33,908 bases of DNA from an uncultured Porphyromonadaceae bacterium. Its GTDB lineage: Bacteria; Bacteroidota; Bacteroidia; Bacteroidales; Muribaculaceae. The notes beneath the pieces were generated by a model that made no database searches, had not been told where the DNA came from, and was given only the letters and a program-made list of their open reading frames with translations. The position numbers and the translations under genes were made by a program. The DNA is taken from positions 1 through 33,908 of the forward strand of contig CABUPJ010000039.1 in the NCBI GenBank assembly GCA_902493335.1, read 5' to 3'. Shown here one piece after another: positions 1 through 9,663 of the stretch (positions are counted from its first letter, which is position 1; the number at the start of each line of letters is the position of its first letter).

Positions 1-22
1 GGGGGGGGGTAGGAGGCATGGA

Positions 23-143
23 CCAAGGGCTTCAGTCCTTGGACCCAATGAGTTGGCTACTACGGTTTAAGCCGTAGTTCCATACGGCGGCAAGCCGCCG
101 ACACGGGGACAAATTTGAAGGCTCGGCGACGAGCTCGTCGCCG
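23..143. repeat. Cluster of four perfect or near-perfect hairpins
   Basis: Four inverted repeats sit within 121 bases. The first (23-42) is an 8-bp stem, one pair being G-T, with a TTCA loop. The second (59-78) is an 8-bp stem with a TTAA loop. The third (85-100) is a 6-bp GC-rich stem with a CAAG loop. The fourth is a perfect 20-bp palindrome (124-143). A run of nine G opens the window at 1-9. No stem is followed by a T-run, so these do not look like ordinary terminators. Reading frames through the block give arginine-rich low-complexity peptides and are probably not real. Bases 144-309 hold no gene I can support. The block could be a dispersed intergenic repeat or a structured RNA; the sequence does not decide. 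Confidence 0.6.
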
Positions 144-309
144 CACTTTAATAGTTAGGCTGATGAAGAAGAAAGTCATTACCTCGCAGAAGCTCGGAGA
201 TGAAACAAAAATTTTTGCGATTGAGAGAAGCACGAGGTCATTAAGGTCAGGGGCGTCAATGGAACGTTTAATTCCACCAGGGTTAATAAAATTGCAAGCC
301 TCCGGCTCT

Positions 310-1007
310 TTAATCTTTAAGGCAGCCGACAGGCACAACAAGAACACCGTCATCACGACGATAGGCATAGTCACCGGCTGCTGTCAGCACCATCATAAAC
401 GATGGTGTTTTCATCTTTGTCGTGTCAATCTTTTCGGCGAGCGAAAGCAAGGTCATAGCTCCATGATTTATAAGATTGTCGCCTCCAAGCTTAAATTCAA
501 CCAGCCCATACCGGCCATCCCGGAGGTGTATGACAGCATCGCACTCAAGTCCGTTTTTATCTCGATAATGATAGACTCTGCCATTAAGCGCCTCGGCATA
601 GACTCGCAGGTCACGCATACATAGAGTTTCAAAAATAAGGCCAAATGTATTCAGATCGGCAATCAAATCATCGGGGCCGAGTCCCAATGATGCGGTTGCT
701 ATAGACGGGTCTGTAAAATATCGTGTATATGATGAACGAATAGCCGTTTTCGACCTTAGATTAGGATTCCATGCCTCGGCATCCTCTATGACAAATATAC
801 GTTTCAACGCTCTTATATATGAGGCAATAGTCTCGACGTCAAGAGTGCCGCCTTCATTTTCAGCCATATCATCTTTTATGGATACGTTTGAAGCCTGATT
901 TTGCCGCACCATTTTGCTCCTTCGATAAGCACAGCGCCTTTGCCTCTCAATTTTCGTTCGAGAAGCTTATCAGCAATACGGAGTCTATAATTCTTTTTAT
1001 CTGCCAT
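310..1007 (-). pseudogene. AAA/DUF4143-family ATPase gene broken by an internal deletion
   Basis: The reading frame opens at ATG 1007 with a typical N-terminus for this family, MADKKNYRLRIADK, and runs into the phosphate-binding loop GAKWCGK, whose lysine codon is 900-902. It then meets a stop at 876-878. A different frame, open from 912 to 310, carries the C-terminal DUF4143 half. It includes the segment EAWNPNLRSKTAIRSSYTRY, the nuclease-like residues CDAVIHL followed by VEFK, and a typical end, VVPVGCLKD. The rest of the ATPase core, including Walker B, is missing and the two halves are out of frame. Intact relatives are about 400 residues from general knowledge; about 235 codons remain here. 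An active protein is very unlikely. A TATATTTG box at 1028-1035 may be the relic of its promoter. An intact relative of another subfamily lies at 11775-13127. Confidence 0.85.
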
Positions 1008-1157
1008 ATAAATATTTATTACAGACGCAAATATATAAATTATTCTTCACAATTCCGATATTTGGCAAGATTTCATGCTTTTTCCCGAGCAGAAGTTCGG
1101 AGCGGGTCAAAAATTTTACGGCGTGCGAGGGGATTGGAATTTGGATAAGGTGTGGTT

Positions 1158-1205
1158 TATGCTACAAAAGCCCCAACTTTCACGAGTTGGGGCTTTTGTA
1201 GCATA
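1158..1205 (-). terminator. Strong terminator hairpin after the M16 peptidase gene
   Basis: A 21-bp uninterrupted stem (1158-1178 with 1185-1205) encloses the loop TTCACG. The GC-rich core is flanked by A/T stretches on both sides, so it could stop transcription in either direction. It lies 35 bases past the stop codon of the M16 gene and marks the end of the receptor operon. Confidence 0.9.
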
Positions 1206-1239
1206 GTTAAAGCAGATTCTGTGACTTATTGTAGCTGAA

Positions 1240-4053
1240 TCAGTTTTTCGCGGGGTGCATGATGATTTGCGTGAGGCCTGCGGGTACGACATAGCGACGG
1301 GTAAAGTCGCGCAGGGTCCCGGGGGTGATACCGCCGACGACGTCATTGAAACCGCTGTGCATATCCTGATTGAACTTGACGATATTTTTCATCACGTGAA
1401 GCCAATAGGCATTGTCGCGGCTGTTGTCGTCATAATTCTTGATAAGATTCTCGCGTACTTTCTCAAGCTCTGCGGCTGTAGCACCGTTCTGGGCGAGGTC
1501 GGCGACAGTGGCCCTGACAATTTCGGCGACCTCGTTCTCATGACCCGGCTCGGCCTTGATATAGACAGGCATCATCAGACGCGCGGGGTCGTCACCGTTC
1601 ATACCGGCGCTGACAGAGGCGTGTGTCCTGACCGAATATGTCCAGCCGCGTTCCTCGCGTATATCATTGAGCAGGCGGGTTTTGAGGATATTGCCGAATA
1701 TAGAGGCCATCATGACGTCGGGCAGAGTGAACTCACACTCGCCGTTGAGAAAAGAGTAGACAACGGCCAGAGGAGTCTCCATAGCGCAATCGAATTCGAT
1801 AGTGTTGTCGCCCTGGATATATCTGTAGCCGATGTCACGCGGACGCTCGATGCGACCGTTTGTCGGCAAGGTCGCGATATAACGACCGAGGCACGACTCG
1901 AGGCTGTCGGTGTCGAAATCACCGGCGACATAGAATGTGAAATCGGCCATATCGGCGAAACGGTTTTTGAAGAGCGTGACAGCGAGGTCGTAATCGACAG
2001 AATCTATAGTGGCGACGGTCTCTTTGGCACCAAGCGGATGATGAGAGTAGATGTTGCGGTGAATCGAATCACCCATCACCTGCACGGGGTTGGAGAAGAT
2101 ATTGCGCAAACGGTTGCGCGCCTGCTGACGCCAGCGGCCGAAAGCCTTGGGGTCAGGTCGCAGACCGGTTGATTTAAGATAGATGAGACGGAAGGCGTCG
2201 GTCATGTTGTCGGCATCTGTGGCAGCCTCGACGGTCTCCTCGGTGTTCGACACCGAGATGGTCGCATTGACATTACGGCCGGTCAGAAGATTTTTGAGGT
2301 CTGTGGCCGAATAGTCGCCGAAAGCGCTGACGGCCACGACATCGTTTATCATTTTCATCGTCGGCGCAATGGCCTCGGCATACTCCTGAGAGAGGCCGCC
2401 CGGTCCGACACCGCGCACATATATCTGTCCGGGAACATAGTCAGTCTTTTTGGCGAGCACTCTGATGCCGTTTGACAGAGTATATACCTTGATGCCGAGA
2501 CCGGCTATTGAGTCAGCCGAGACAATGGTTCCGGCCAAAGGCTCGCGCGCGAGGAGCGCTTCCCCGACAGCTTTGTCGGTATAAGGCTCTGTCTGAGACG
2601 AGATACCGGCGCTGAAAGCGGCCTCGAGCACGGCCGGCTCGACGCGCACTATGTCGCTGCGGTCAGGCTGATAGGCGAGTATGACGGTGTTGTGTCCGTC
2701 AGGCGTAACAATCTCGCGCAGGTATGCGGCCGCCTCGTCAGGGGTGATGCTGTCTGCGATTTCCAGCTCAAGGGCAATGCGGTCGTCGACCGACATCAGA
2801 TTGCCTCCGTCGATAAAATGACGGGCATAACGGCGGGCATACTCGGTGTTGGAAGTGCGCGGAGCCTTTTTCTTTTCCGTGACAAGGCTCTGGCGCAGCT
2901 CGCGCTTGGCGAGATCAAGCTCGCCGGGACAGAAGCCATGGTCATAGGCCCGACGGATCTCGCGCGTCCAGAGTGTCATGGCGTCGGCCGCACGGCCTGT
3001 TCTGACGACACCTTTGAACGTGAGAGCGTCGACGGGGCGCGACATCAGATATTTCATGTCGCCGATGCCGAGATAGGTGTGAGGACAGTCGTCGCTCTGC
3101 TCGGCCTCGTCAAAACGGTGGGCGAGCATCGAGGTCATAAGTTCCGACACAAGTCCGCGGCGGATATCGGCGCGCGATACGTTGTCGCCTTCGGCGGCAG
3201 GGTGCTTGAAATAAAGCTGCACAAGCTCGACATTCTGCTCTTTGTCGCGCTGGACCGACACACAAATCCTGTCATTGGCGGCCACGTTATAGACAGGTGA
3301 GGCCCCGATGCCGTCAGGAACGGCAATGTCAGAGAACATTGTCTTTATGCGGGTCTCGACATAAGCCGGATCGATGTCGCCGACAACAATCACAGCCTCG
3401 TTGACAGGATAATACCATCTGTCGTAGTATGCACGCAAATCCCCGGGCGTGAAATTTCTGACGACTTCCATGAGTCCGATAGGCATTCGCTCGCCGTAAC
3501 GGCTGCCGGGATAGACTTCGGGAAGAGCTTTCTCAAGCATACGGTTTGTGGCAGAACTGCGATGACGCCATTCGTTCTCGATGACGCCGCGCTCTTTGTC
3601 AATCTCGCCGGGGTCGAGGGTCAGTCCGCGGCTCCAGTCGCGGAGTATCAGCAGACATGAGTCTACCATTGTGGGCCGGCTGACGGGCACCTTAGAGATG
3701 TTATAGACAGTCTCGTCGGTCGAAGTATAGGCATTGAGGTTGGCGCCGAAACGCACACCATTTGACTCGAGCCATGAGATCAGAGTATTGCCGGGGAAAT
3801 GCTCTGTGCCGTTGAAACACATGTGTTCGAGGAAATGGGCGAGACCGCGCTGGTTCTCTTCCTCGTTGACCGAGCCGACCTTCCAGCCGATAAAGAAGTC
3901 GGCCTGACCGGGAACAACGTCATTGTGGCGGATGTAGTATGTCAGGCCGTTGTCAAGGCGACCCGTGACGACGGCGCTGTCGGCCGGAGGCATCGCCAAC
4001 GAGGCCATGGCGCCGCCAAGCAGCATGATAGTCAGTTTTTGTCTTATATTCAT
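1240..4053 (-). CDS. Secreted M16-family zinc metallopeptidase (pitrilysin/insulinase type)
   Basis: This 937-residue protein has a signal peptide (about 1-26) and the inverted zinc motif HFLEH at 73-77. The third zinc ligand is probably E154, 77 residues after H77, which matches the spacing in pitrilysin. The N-terminal half therefore looks catalytically intact. The second half (from about 500) is the usual inactive M16 repeat that closes the chamber. The length fits two-domain M16B peptidases of Bacteroidetes. It is probably periplasmic or outer-membrane associated and cuts peptides. It is the last gene of an operon with a TonB receptor, a lipoprotein and an outer-membrane barrel, and begins 33 bases after the barrel gene. 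The context suggests it processes what the receptor imports or a component of the complex; its substrate cannot be read from sequence. Confidence 0.93.
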   Translation of the reverse strand: MNIRQKLTIMLLGGAMASLAMPPADSAVVTGRLDNGLTYYIRHNDVVPGQADFFIGWKVGSVNEEENQRGLAHFLEHMCFNGTEHFPGNTLISWLESNGVRFGANLNAYTSTDETVYNISKVPVSRPTMVDSCLLILRDWSRGLTLDPGEIDKERGVIENEWRHRSSATNRMLEKALPEVYPGSRYGERMPIGLMEVVRNFTPGDLRAYYDRWYYPVNEAVIVVGDIDPAYVETRIKTMFSDIAVPDGIGASPVYNVAANDRICVSVQRDKEQNVELVQLYFKHPAAEGDNVSRADIRRGLVSELMTSMLAHRFDEAEQSDDCPHTYLGIGDMKYLMSRPVDALTFKGVVRTGRAADAMTLWTREIRRAYDHGFCPGELDLAKRELRQSLVTEKKKAPRTSNTEYARRYARHFIDGGNLMSVDDRIALELEIADSITPDEAAAYLREIVTPDGHNTVILAYQPDRSDIVRVEPAVLEAAFSAGISSQTEPYTDKAVGEALLAREPLAGTIVSADSIAGLGIKVYTLSNGIRVLAKKTDYVPGQIYVRGVGPGGLSQEYAEAIAPTMKMINDVVAVSAFGDYSATDLKNLLTGRNVNATISVSNTEETVEAATDADNMTDAFRLIYLKSTGLRPDPKAFGRWRQQARNRLRNIFSNPVQVMGDSIHRNIYSHHPLGAKETVATIDSVDYDLAVTLFKNRFADMADFTFYVAGDFDTDSLESCLGRYIATLPTNGRIERPRDIGYRYIQGDNTIEFDCAMETPLAVVYSFLNGECEFTLPDVMMASIFGNILKTRLLNDIREERGWTYSVRTHASVSAGMNGDDPARLMMPVYIKAEPGHENEVAEIVRATVADLAQNGATAAELEKVRENLIKNYDDNSRDNAYWLHVMKNIVKFNQDMHSGFNDVVGGITPGTLRDFTRRYVVPAGLTQIIMHPAKN

Positions 4054-4086
4054 TTTATCAAATGTTATGTTGGTTTATTGTCATTG

Positions 4087-5604
4087 TCAGAAATAAAGCG
4101 ACACCGCGGCCCACAGCCCGTCAGAGCTGACACGGCGGCCATAAGATGTGTGTGACCATTCGACCGACGCTCCGAGAGCAAGCCGACGTCCGATGGCCAT
4201 GGCGCCGGCAAGCGACGCCGAGAATCTGTCGGTATCCGCCGATGCAAAGCCGAAGTCAGAGAGCACGACGTCGCCGAGGCCGATGCCGTCATCGCCGTCG
4301 ACACCGCCGAGCGAGCTGTCGGTGACAAAACGCCTGTCATAGCCAAGACGCAGGCGCGAATGGAAGCGACTACCGGTATACGACGCATCGACACCCACGC
4401 CCATCATCACGGCATCGACAAGCCACTGCCGACGCGGCGAGAGACAGGCCTTCTCGTCATGCGATATGGCGCCACGGGCTGTGGCGCCGAAAGTAAACAC
4501 ACCTGCGCGCCGCATATACAGAGCCTCGAGCGAGGTGGCGCAACTGTCGGCGCCATACATTTTCATGCTCCCGATCTCAGGATATTGCCCCGACACCGGG
4601 TCACCGAAGATATTCTCGCGCCCGATGCGGCGGCTGTAATCACCGGCGACCGTGACTGCGGCGAAATCAGCACCGCGGTCATACCGGTAGCCACATTCAA
4701 AAGCGAGGCTGTTGTCGGACACCGACGACATGGGCAGATGATTGAGATCGCGGATTACATAATCGAACGAGAAACGGTGCAGGGCTACAGCTCCGAAGAA
4801 ACCGCAGCCGTGCTCAGGCAACAAATCGAGCTGCACGCCATAGCGCTCGCCGCTGTAAGAGCAATCCTTCCCCAGTCCGTCGAAACGCACATAATGTCCG
4901 CCAAGGCCGGTGAGATGGTATATCCGGGCCTCGCCCAGCTCACTCATGAACAGAAGGTTATTGCTCTGGCGGTATTTCATGAAGTCGACAGCCAGCCCGA
5001 CACGATAAGGACCAATCACACGCGCCACGCCGATTGCGGCGTCAAGGCGCCCCGTGATATTACGCGGACGCGGATCGACATCCCTGTAATAATGGCCGGC
5101 GGCATACGACAGCCGACAGCCGAGAGTGAAGCAGCTGACCGGCGCCGCATATCCGCCCGCAAACGAGTAGCGCTCGGCTTTCATGTCACCTCCGACGGCA
5201 TCGGCCGTGACGTAGGGGTAAACGATGTCAAAGTCAGAAGCCTCACACCACCGCACGTCATAAATCCTGCCGTTCTCATACGCCGCACCACCCCAGACAG
5301 TAGCGTCACCGGTATGGATATAGGTATCAGCGCCAAAGCGCCCTGTGGAGTTACCCCTGCCCTGCTGCGCTCTGACGGCGGCATCCGACCAACTGCGGTC
5401 ATAGCCGGGAGACAGGCGGCTGAGAGAGGTTGCGTAGCGCAATGGAACCATCGACGGATTGTCATAGGCCAAAGCGGCAACGCGGCCCTCGGGCGACGAA
5501 TGTCCGGCAATGCGATGCGTCAGAAGGCTGTCGGCCCTCTGTCCCGCAACCGTCATGAACACTACGGCGCAAGCCGTCAATAATATTAATCGCGAGAATT
5601 TCAT
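4087..5604 (-). CDS. DUF6850-type outer-membrane beta-barrel protein
   Basis: This 505-residue protein starts with a signal peptide (about 1-22, ending near VAGQ). Alternating aromatic and polar strands run throughout, and it ends in SLYF, a terminal phenylalanine typical of barrel proteins inserted by the BAM machinery. I assign it to the DUF6850 family because that family normally follows a DUF4876 lipoprotein gene in Bacteroidales, as it does here; I could not run a profile search. The start codon overlaps the stop of the upstream lipoprotein gene (ATGA, 5601-5604), which implies translational coupling. It may form a channel or surface partner for the TonB receptor. Function is not known to me. 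Confidence 0.8.
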   Translation of the reverse strand: MKFSRLILLTACAVVFMTVAGQRADSLLTHRIAGHSSPEGRVAALAYDNPSMVPLRYATSLSRLSPGYDRSWSDAAVRAQQGRGNSTGRFGADTYIHTGDATVWGGAAYENGRIYDVRWCEASDFDIVYPYVTADAVGGDMKAERYSFAGGYAAPVSCFTLGCRLSYAAGHYYRDVDPRPRNITGRLDAAIGVARVIGPYRVGLAVDFMKYRQSNNLLFMSELGEARIYHLTGLGGHYVRFDGLGKDCSYSGERYGVQLDLLPEHGCGFFGAVALHRFSFDYVIRDLNHLPMSSVSDNSLAFECGYRYDRGADFAAVTVAGDYSRRIGRENIFGDPVSGQYPEIGSMKMYGADSCATSLEALYMRRAGVFTFGATARGAISHDEKACLSPRRQWLVDAVMMGVGVDASYTGSRFHSRLRLGYDRRFVTDSSLGGVDGDDGIGLGDVVLSDFGFASADTDRFSASLAGAMAIGRRLALGASVEWSHTSYGRRVSSDGLWAAVSLYF

Positions 5605-6869
5605 TTTTCAATCACTCCGTCATAGGTTTCGGCTGCCGGACGTTCGCCGGTGACAGACAGGGGCGTCTTCTGCCGTTCGATTTCCGACGGCGTGACCGAC
5701 GCGTTGAAGTCGGCCGTCGAATTGTTGGTATCCTGAAAGACTGCGACACCGTTTTCACCGGTATAAAGGAACTTGCGGCGCACGGCCTTGAAATACCGCG
5801 TCTTGTCGCCGTCGATTTTGCCGCAGGAGGTCCAGCCGCAATCGAGCGAGGGAATGCTGATGTTCCACTGATATTTCGATTCGACAGACAAAGTCACCAG
5901 GTCAACAATCCACTCGTTGGGCATGCGGTAGGCCGTCTGTGTCATCGGGAACGAACCTGCCGCAGTGATTATCTCGTAGTCGTAACTGTAGACATAGTCG
6001 CGCAGCCAGCTCTCTTTGCCTACAGGAATACGCGCGAGACCGTAAGCCTTGAATCCACGGTTGTGAAGCATCCAGAACGAACGCGTGTAGCAATACCACT
6101 TATCGAGATTCCCGACAGCGGGATTGTCGAAATCGCTCTGTGCCGGTGTCGACGACTCGTCATACCACTCCCAGTCGGCATGGCTGAGATCGAACGAATT
6201 GGGATTCATGGCCCGATGGTCGACGGCATTGTCGGCCAGCAGAATATATCCGCCAGGCTCTACCGGATGATCGCGACCGCTGCCGGGAATGACATAGACG
6301 GCATCGACGGTCATGGCCTCGCCCATGATGTCGGGGGTGAAATCATATTTCTCGGTAGTCAGAAACTTAGACTCAAAGAGCGCCAGACCGTCGGCATAAA
6401 TGACCCGGTCGCTGTTGTTATAGATTTTTATGTAGTCGTCGCCCGCGTAGGCGTTGCCCGACGTCTGCAGCGTACCGGTAAAAAAGATTTCGGAGATTAT
6501 GAAGTCGTCGGCGACGATGCTGCCCGAAGCCTTGAGCCTCACGACAGTGCCGTCAGCGACAACCGTGACAGCCTGTTTCATGGCCCGCAGACGTGAAGTC
6601 ACGCCGTTGTCAAGGACGACATCGGCCTCGAAACTGACATCATAGAGTCCCTGCATGACCTTCATCGGGCCGTTTGCCGCGAAGGTCGTGACAGCACCGG
6701 TAGAGACATTTTTGAATGTCACGAACGCATCTGTCATCGCGGCGGCATCAGTGCCCTCGGGGAAGTCGACAGAAACAGCGACTTCGTATAGCCTGACGTC
6801 GTCGTCGAGCAGCGAGCCGCAGCCGCATAGGGCCAAAGTGAATAATAGTGTGGTGATTATCTTATACAT
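5601..6869 (-). CDS. DUF4876-type lipoprotein, putative receptor partner
   Basis: This 422-residue protein has a short lipoprotein signal with a lipobox ending LCGC, the modified cysteine being C17, followed by SLLDDD. The acidic residues after the cysteine resemble Bacteroidetes lipoprotein export signals for the cell surface, so it may be surface exposed. Residues of about 25-115 look like an Ig- or carboxypeptidase-like beta domain. Residues of about 118-160 (ISEIFFTG, then DDYIKIYNNSD) resemble a lamin-tail fold, as expected for DUF4876. The gene sits 6 bases after the TonB receptor and overlaps the barrel gene by 4 bases. By analogy with SusD-type partners it may bind the ligand, but it shows no similarity to SusD that I can see. 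Confidence 0.82.
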   Translation of the reverse strand: MYKIITTLLFTLALCGCGSLLDDDVRLYEVAVSVDFPEGTDAAAMTDAFVTFKNVSTGAVTTFAANGPMKVMQGLYDVSFEADVVLDNGVTSRLRAMKQAVTVVADGTVVRLKASGSIVADDFIISEIFFTGTLQTSGNAYAGDDYIKIYNNSDRVIYADGLALFESKFLTTEKYDFTPDIMGEAMTVDAVYVIPGSGRDHPVEPGGYILLADNAVDHRAMNPNSFDLSHADWEWYDESSTPAQSDFDNPAVGNLDKWYCYTRSFWMLHNRGFKAYGLARIPVGKESWLRDYVYSYDYEIITAAGSFPMTQTAYRMPNEWIVDLVTLSVESKYQWNISIPSLDCGWTSCGKIDGDKTRYFKAVRRKFLYTGENGVAVFQDTNNSTADFNASVTPSEIERQKTPLSVTGERPAAETYDGVIEK

Positions 6870-6875
6870 AGCGAT

Positions 6876-9647
6876 TTATAGCGTTAACGTTATTTCCATA
6901 CCGAAATAGGTGTCAGACGACCGCCGCACGGTCAGGCCATTGCTTTTATACGACGGCAGCCAGTCGATCAGACGGTTGACAAAGACCGCGGCCCGCAAAT
7001 AACGGCCGATAGTCTTCGTGGCCTTGAAATTGAGATACATGGCCGTAGGGATAGTCTGCTGTCTGAACGAGTCGTCATTGTAATGTCTGACGAGCAGCCC
7101 GAGGGCCGGATCTTCGACAGCGTCGGGGTCATATGGGTGAAGAAGACCGTCGGCAGCCGAAAGGTATTCTGTCGGCACACCGTTTTTCTTCATCAGGCGC
7201 GTCCTGACAAACCACATGCACTGCAGAGTGGTCGAAAATATCAGGCCGGCACGGCTGATGCGGGTGTCAAACATGAAATTGGTGTTGAACGTGCTGTTGA
7301 CACGACCGTCATCATAGTCATAGAGACCGACATATCTGTCGCTGACGGCTACGTTGTCAATGACATCGCTGACGGGAGCAAAGAGTTTCTGCGAGTTTGA
7401 ATAGCGGGTCCTGAACCATGCCCCGCTGACAATCAGCGAAGTGCCCAGAGCACGCCAGCGCGCCGTAGTGAGCTGGAACTCGACGCCACGCTTGTCGATG
7501 CGGCTGCCGTTGGTGACTTTGCGGTAGCCGTCGAGCACTCTGACATCCTCGTAGGCAAGACGGTCGAGGTCAGGGCGCGAGGCCGACGTCTCTTCGGGCA
7601 GGACGTAGCGCCGGTAGGCATAAGGGGCATAGACCTGCGAGTAACGGAAACCTGAATTCATCTTCTCGCTGAAGACAGTGACCGACAGATTGTTGCCGAG
7701 AAAATCGGCGCCGACTCTGAACTCGAATTTGTTGTTTCTCGCGGCCCGGAGACCATAGTTTGTGGCATCGTCGACATAGGTGTGGAGGCTTACGAGGCTC
7801 CCGTTCACGGGATCGGCGGCGTTATAGTAGGCGAGGCGTATGAAATCGTTGTAGCTCTGTTGCGGAAAGAGATAGTCGACAGTCGGCATCCTTGTCGTCA
7901 GACCGTAACCGGCTGCAAAAGTCAGTGCAAGAGTATGCCCACTGACATTCAATGGCATACGCCACGAAATGTTGACACGCGGGTCGAGATAGACTTTTCC
8001 CGACAGCAGATAGCGGCTGTCGAGACCGACGAGCTGCTGTGTGCGCAGACCGGCCTGCAGGTCAAGGCGGTTGTCGCCGGCCTTGACCGTCACGGCGTCT
8101 TCAGCGAAAAACGACAGCACGTCGAGGGCGGGTATGTCGCTGTAGCGGCGTGGGCGTGAAGTCCATGAAGCCGACAACGGCCGGCTGAGATCGTAGACCT
8201 GACCGCGACCGAAATTCTTCGAAAGAGAAAACTCGCCGCCGGCCATATAATCGTGAGCGACGACGCCGGTCGCCGCCTTGCCGGCAGCCTTGACTTTGGC
8301 AAAAAGGTTTACCGGACGGCCTTCGCTGAGATAATCGGCGATATATTCGCCAAGAAGGAAACGCCCCTCGCTGATGCCTTCGTCATAACTTGTCGGGGCA
8401 ATCGAAGCCCTCAGCGGCGCCACCTGACGCCGACGTGTGAGCCGGTCGTCCTGACCGCTGACCGAGAGCCTGGCATCGACCGTGCGCAGCAGTTTGAGAA
8501 ACGGGAAAGTGAATGTCACATCGGTGTTCAGCGCCAGACGGTTGTATGTCGATTTAAATTCATCAACCTTGTTGTTGGAGAGGTCGGGATCGGTTTTGGC
8601 CCTGTCGACAGAGCCGGTATAGTCAAGGCCCAGATTCCATGAAGTCATAAAAGCCGGTCTCGCGAAAGTCGACGACAGACGAGCCGAGGCGGTGATGCGC
8701 TTATAGTTTTCGAGCGAATTGCGCGGATCGGCCTTGGCGTCGAGATAAGAGACATCGGCGTTGACGACATGGTCGCCGCCGCCAAAGGCGAGTCCTTTGC
8801 CGGCCGAGAACAGTTTGCTGAACTCATCGGCCTTGAAGCGGGCCGTCAGCGGTATCGCCCGTTTGACGCGGCGGATGCTGACCATGCCCGAGGTGAGATT
8901 GCCGTACTCGGCCGAGGGTATGCCTCTGACGATATCGACACTCTCAATGTTGTCGGTAGAAATCGAACGCATGTCGACACCGCGGTTTGTGATGTCACGC
9001 TTACCTTCGGGCGAGGTCACATCGGCGAGGGTGCCTACACTCTGGAGATTGGCGTCGGTAGACACAGGCACGCCGTCGACGACAAAGAGCGTGCCGAGCG
9101 ACGAGATGGCGTAGTCGGGATTGTCGCTTTCCTTACCGTTCGCGCTGATATTGCCTGTTTCCCTAAGGCTTATAGTATTGGCCGAGGCCATGTCGGGATT
9201 CTTCGATATATTGCCCGGCAGCAGTTCGAGCAGGTCTGTAAAGCTTGTCGGCTGAAGGTGAGCCATGGCATCGCGCCCTATATGCGAGCTGCTTGTCAGG
9301 CCTGTCGACTCACGCGCCGTGATGACGACCTCGTCGAGGCTCTTGCTCGCCGGGGTCAGCCTGACTGTCAGCGCCACAGGACCGGCGGCAGGCAGACTGC
9401 GCGTCGCCTCACGATAGCCCAGACAAACGACTTTCAGGGTATATTTTCCATCGGGTATGTCGAAATATATCGTGCCGCACGAATCGGCCACCGAGGCATA
9501 AGCGCCGGGGGTGACGGCAGCCGAACACCATGAGACGACCTCGCCGGTTTCTCCGTCGACGGCATTGATGACAACTGTGCGCGCCGAGGCAGTCACCGCG
9601 GCGAGACAGAACAACAATCCACAAATAAAAATTCTATAATTAACCAT
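6876..9647 (-). CDS. TonB-dependent outer-membrane receptor
   Basis: From ATG 9647 the protein is 923 residues. It has a signal peptide (about 1-22), a carboxypeptidase-regulatory-like beta domain (about 24-105), a plug domain (about 110-265, with LFVVDGVPV and the closing IESVDIVRGIPSAEYGN), then a large barrel ending in EITLTL. A GTG four codons upstream (9659) could extend it. I prefer the ATG because the -7 promoter box lies at 9664-9671, which would place a start at 9659 almost on the transcription start. The receptor takes up a substrate across the outer membrane using TonB energy. There is no SusD gene beside it. Instead it leads an operon with DUF4876, DUF6850 and M16 proteins. The substrate could be a peptide, metal complex or haem; nothing in the sequence fixes this. 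Confidence 0.93.
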   Translation of the reverse strand: MVNYRIFICGLLFCLAAVTASARTVVINAVDGETGEVVSWCSAAVTPGAYASVADSCGTIYFDIPDGKYTLKVVCLGYREATRSLPAAGPVALTVRLTPASKSLDEVVITARESTGLTSSSHIGRDAMAHLQPTSFTDLLELLPGNISKNPDMASANTISLRETGNISANGKESDNPDYAISSLGTLFVVDGVPVSTDANLQSVGTLADVTSPEGKRDITNRGVDMRSISTDNIESVDIVRGIPSAEYGNLTSGMVSIRRVKRAIPLTARFKADEFSKLFSAGKGLAFGGGDHVVNADVSYLDAKADPRNSLENYKRITASARLSSTFARPAFMTSWNLGLDYTGSVDRAKTDPDLSNNKVDEFKSTYNRLALNTDVTFTFPFLKLLRTVDARLSVSGQDDRLTRRRQVAPLRASIAPTSYDEGISEGRFLLGEYIADYLSEGRPVNLFAKVKAAGKAATGVVAHDYMAGGEFSLSKNFGRGQVYDLSRPLSASWTSRPRRYSDIPALDVLSFFAEDAVTVKAGDNRLDLQAGLRTQQLVGLDSRYLLSGKVYLDPRVNISWRMPLNVSGHTLALTFAAGYGLTTRMPTVDYLFPQQSYNDFIRLAYYNAADPVNGSLVSLHTYVDDATNYGLRAARNNKFEFRVGADFLGNNLSVTVFSEKMNSGFRYSQVYAPYAYRRYVLPEETSASRPDLDRLAYEDVRVLDGYRKVTNGSRIDKRGVEFQLTTARWRALGTSLIVSGAWFRTRYSNSQKLFAPVSDVIDNVAVSDRYVGLYDYDDGRVNSTFNTNFMFDTRISRAGLIFSTTLQCMWFVRTRLMKKNGVPTEYLSAADGLLHPYDPDAVEDPALGLLVRHYNDDSFRQQTIPTAMYLNFKATKTIGRYLRAAVFVNRLIDWLPSYKSNGLTVRRSSDTYFGMEITLTL

Positions 9648-9663
9648 TGCAATTTTCACGACA

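Noticed and set aside
60..374. Open frame on the minus strand with a hydrophobic start and arginine-rich end
   Set aside because: It overlaps the conserved C-terminus of the ATPase remnant in another frame and ends in the hairpin block; the sequence is low-complexity and matches no family I know.
1255..2172. Long plus-strand open frame opposite the M16 peptidase gene
   Set aside because: High GC creates long antisense frames. The minus-strand M16 protein has complete motifs, and this frame has none.
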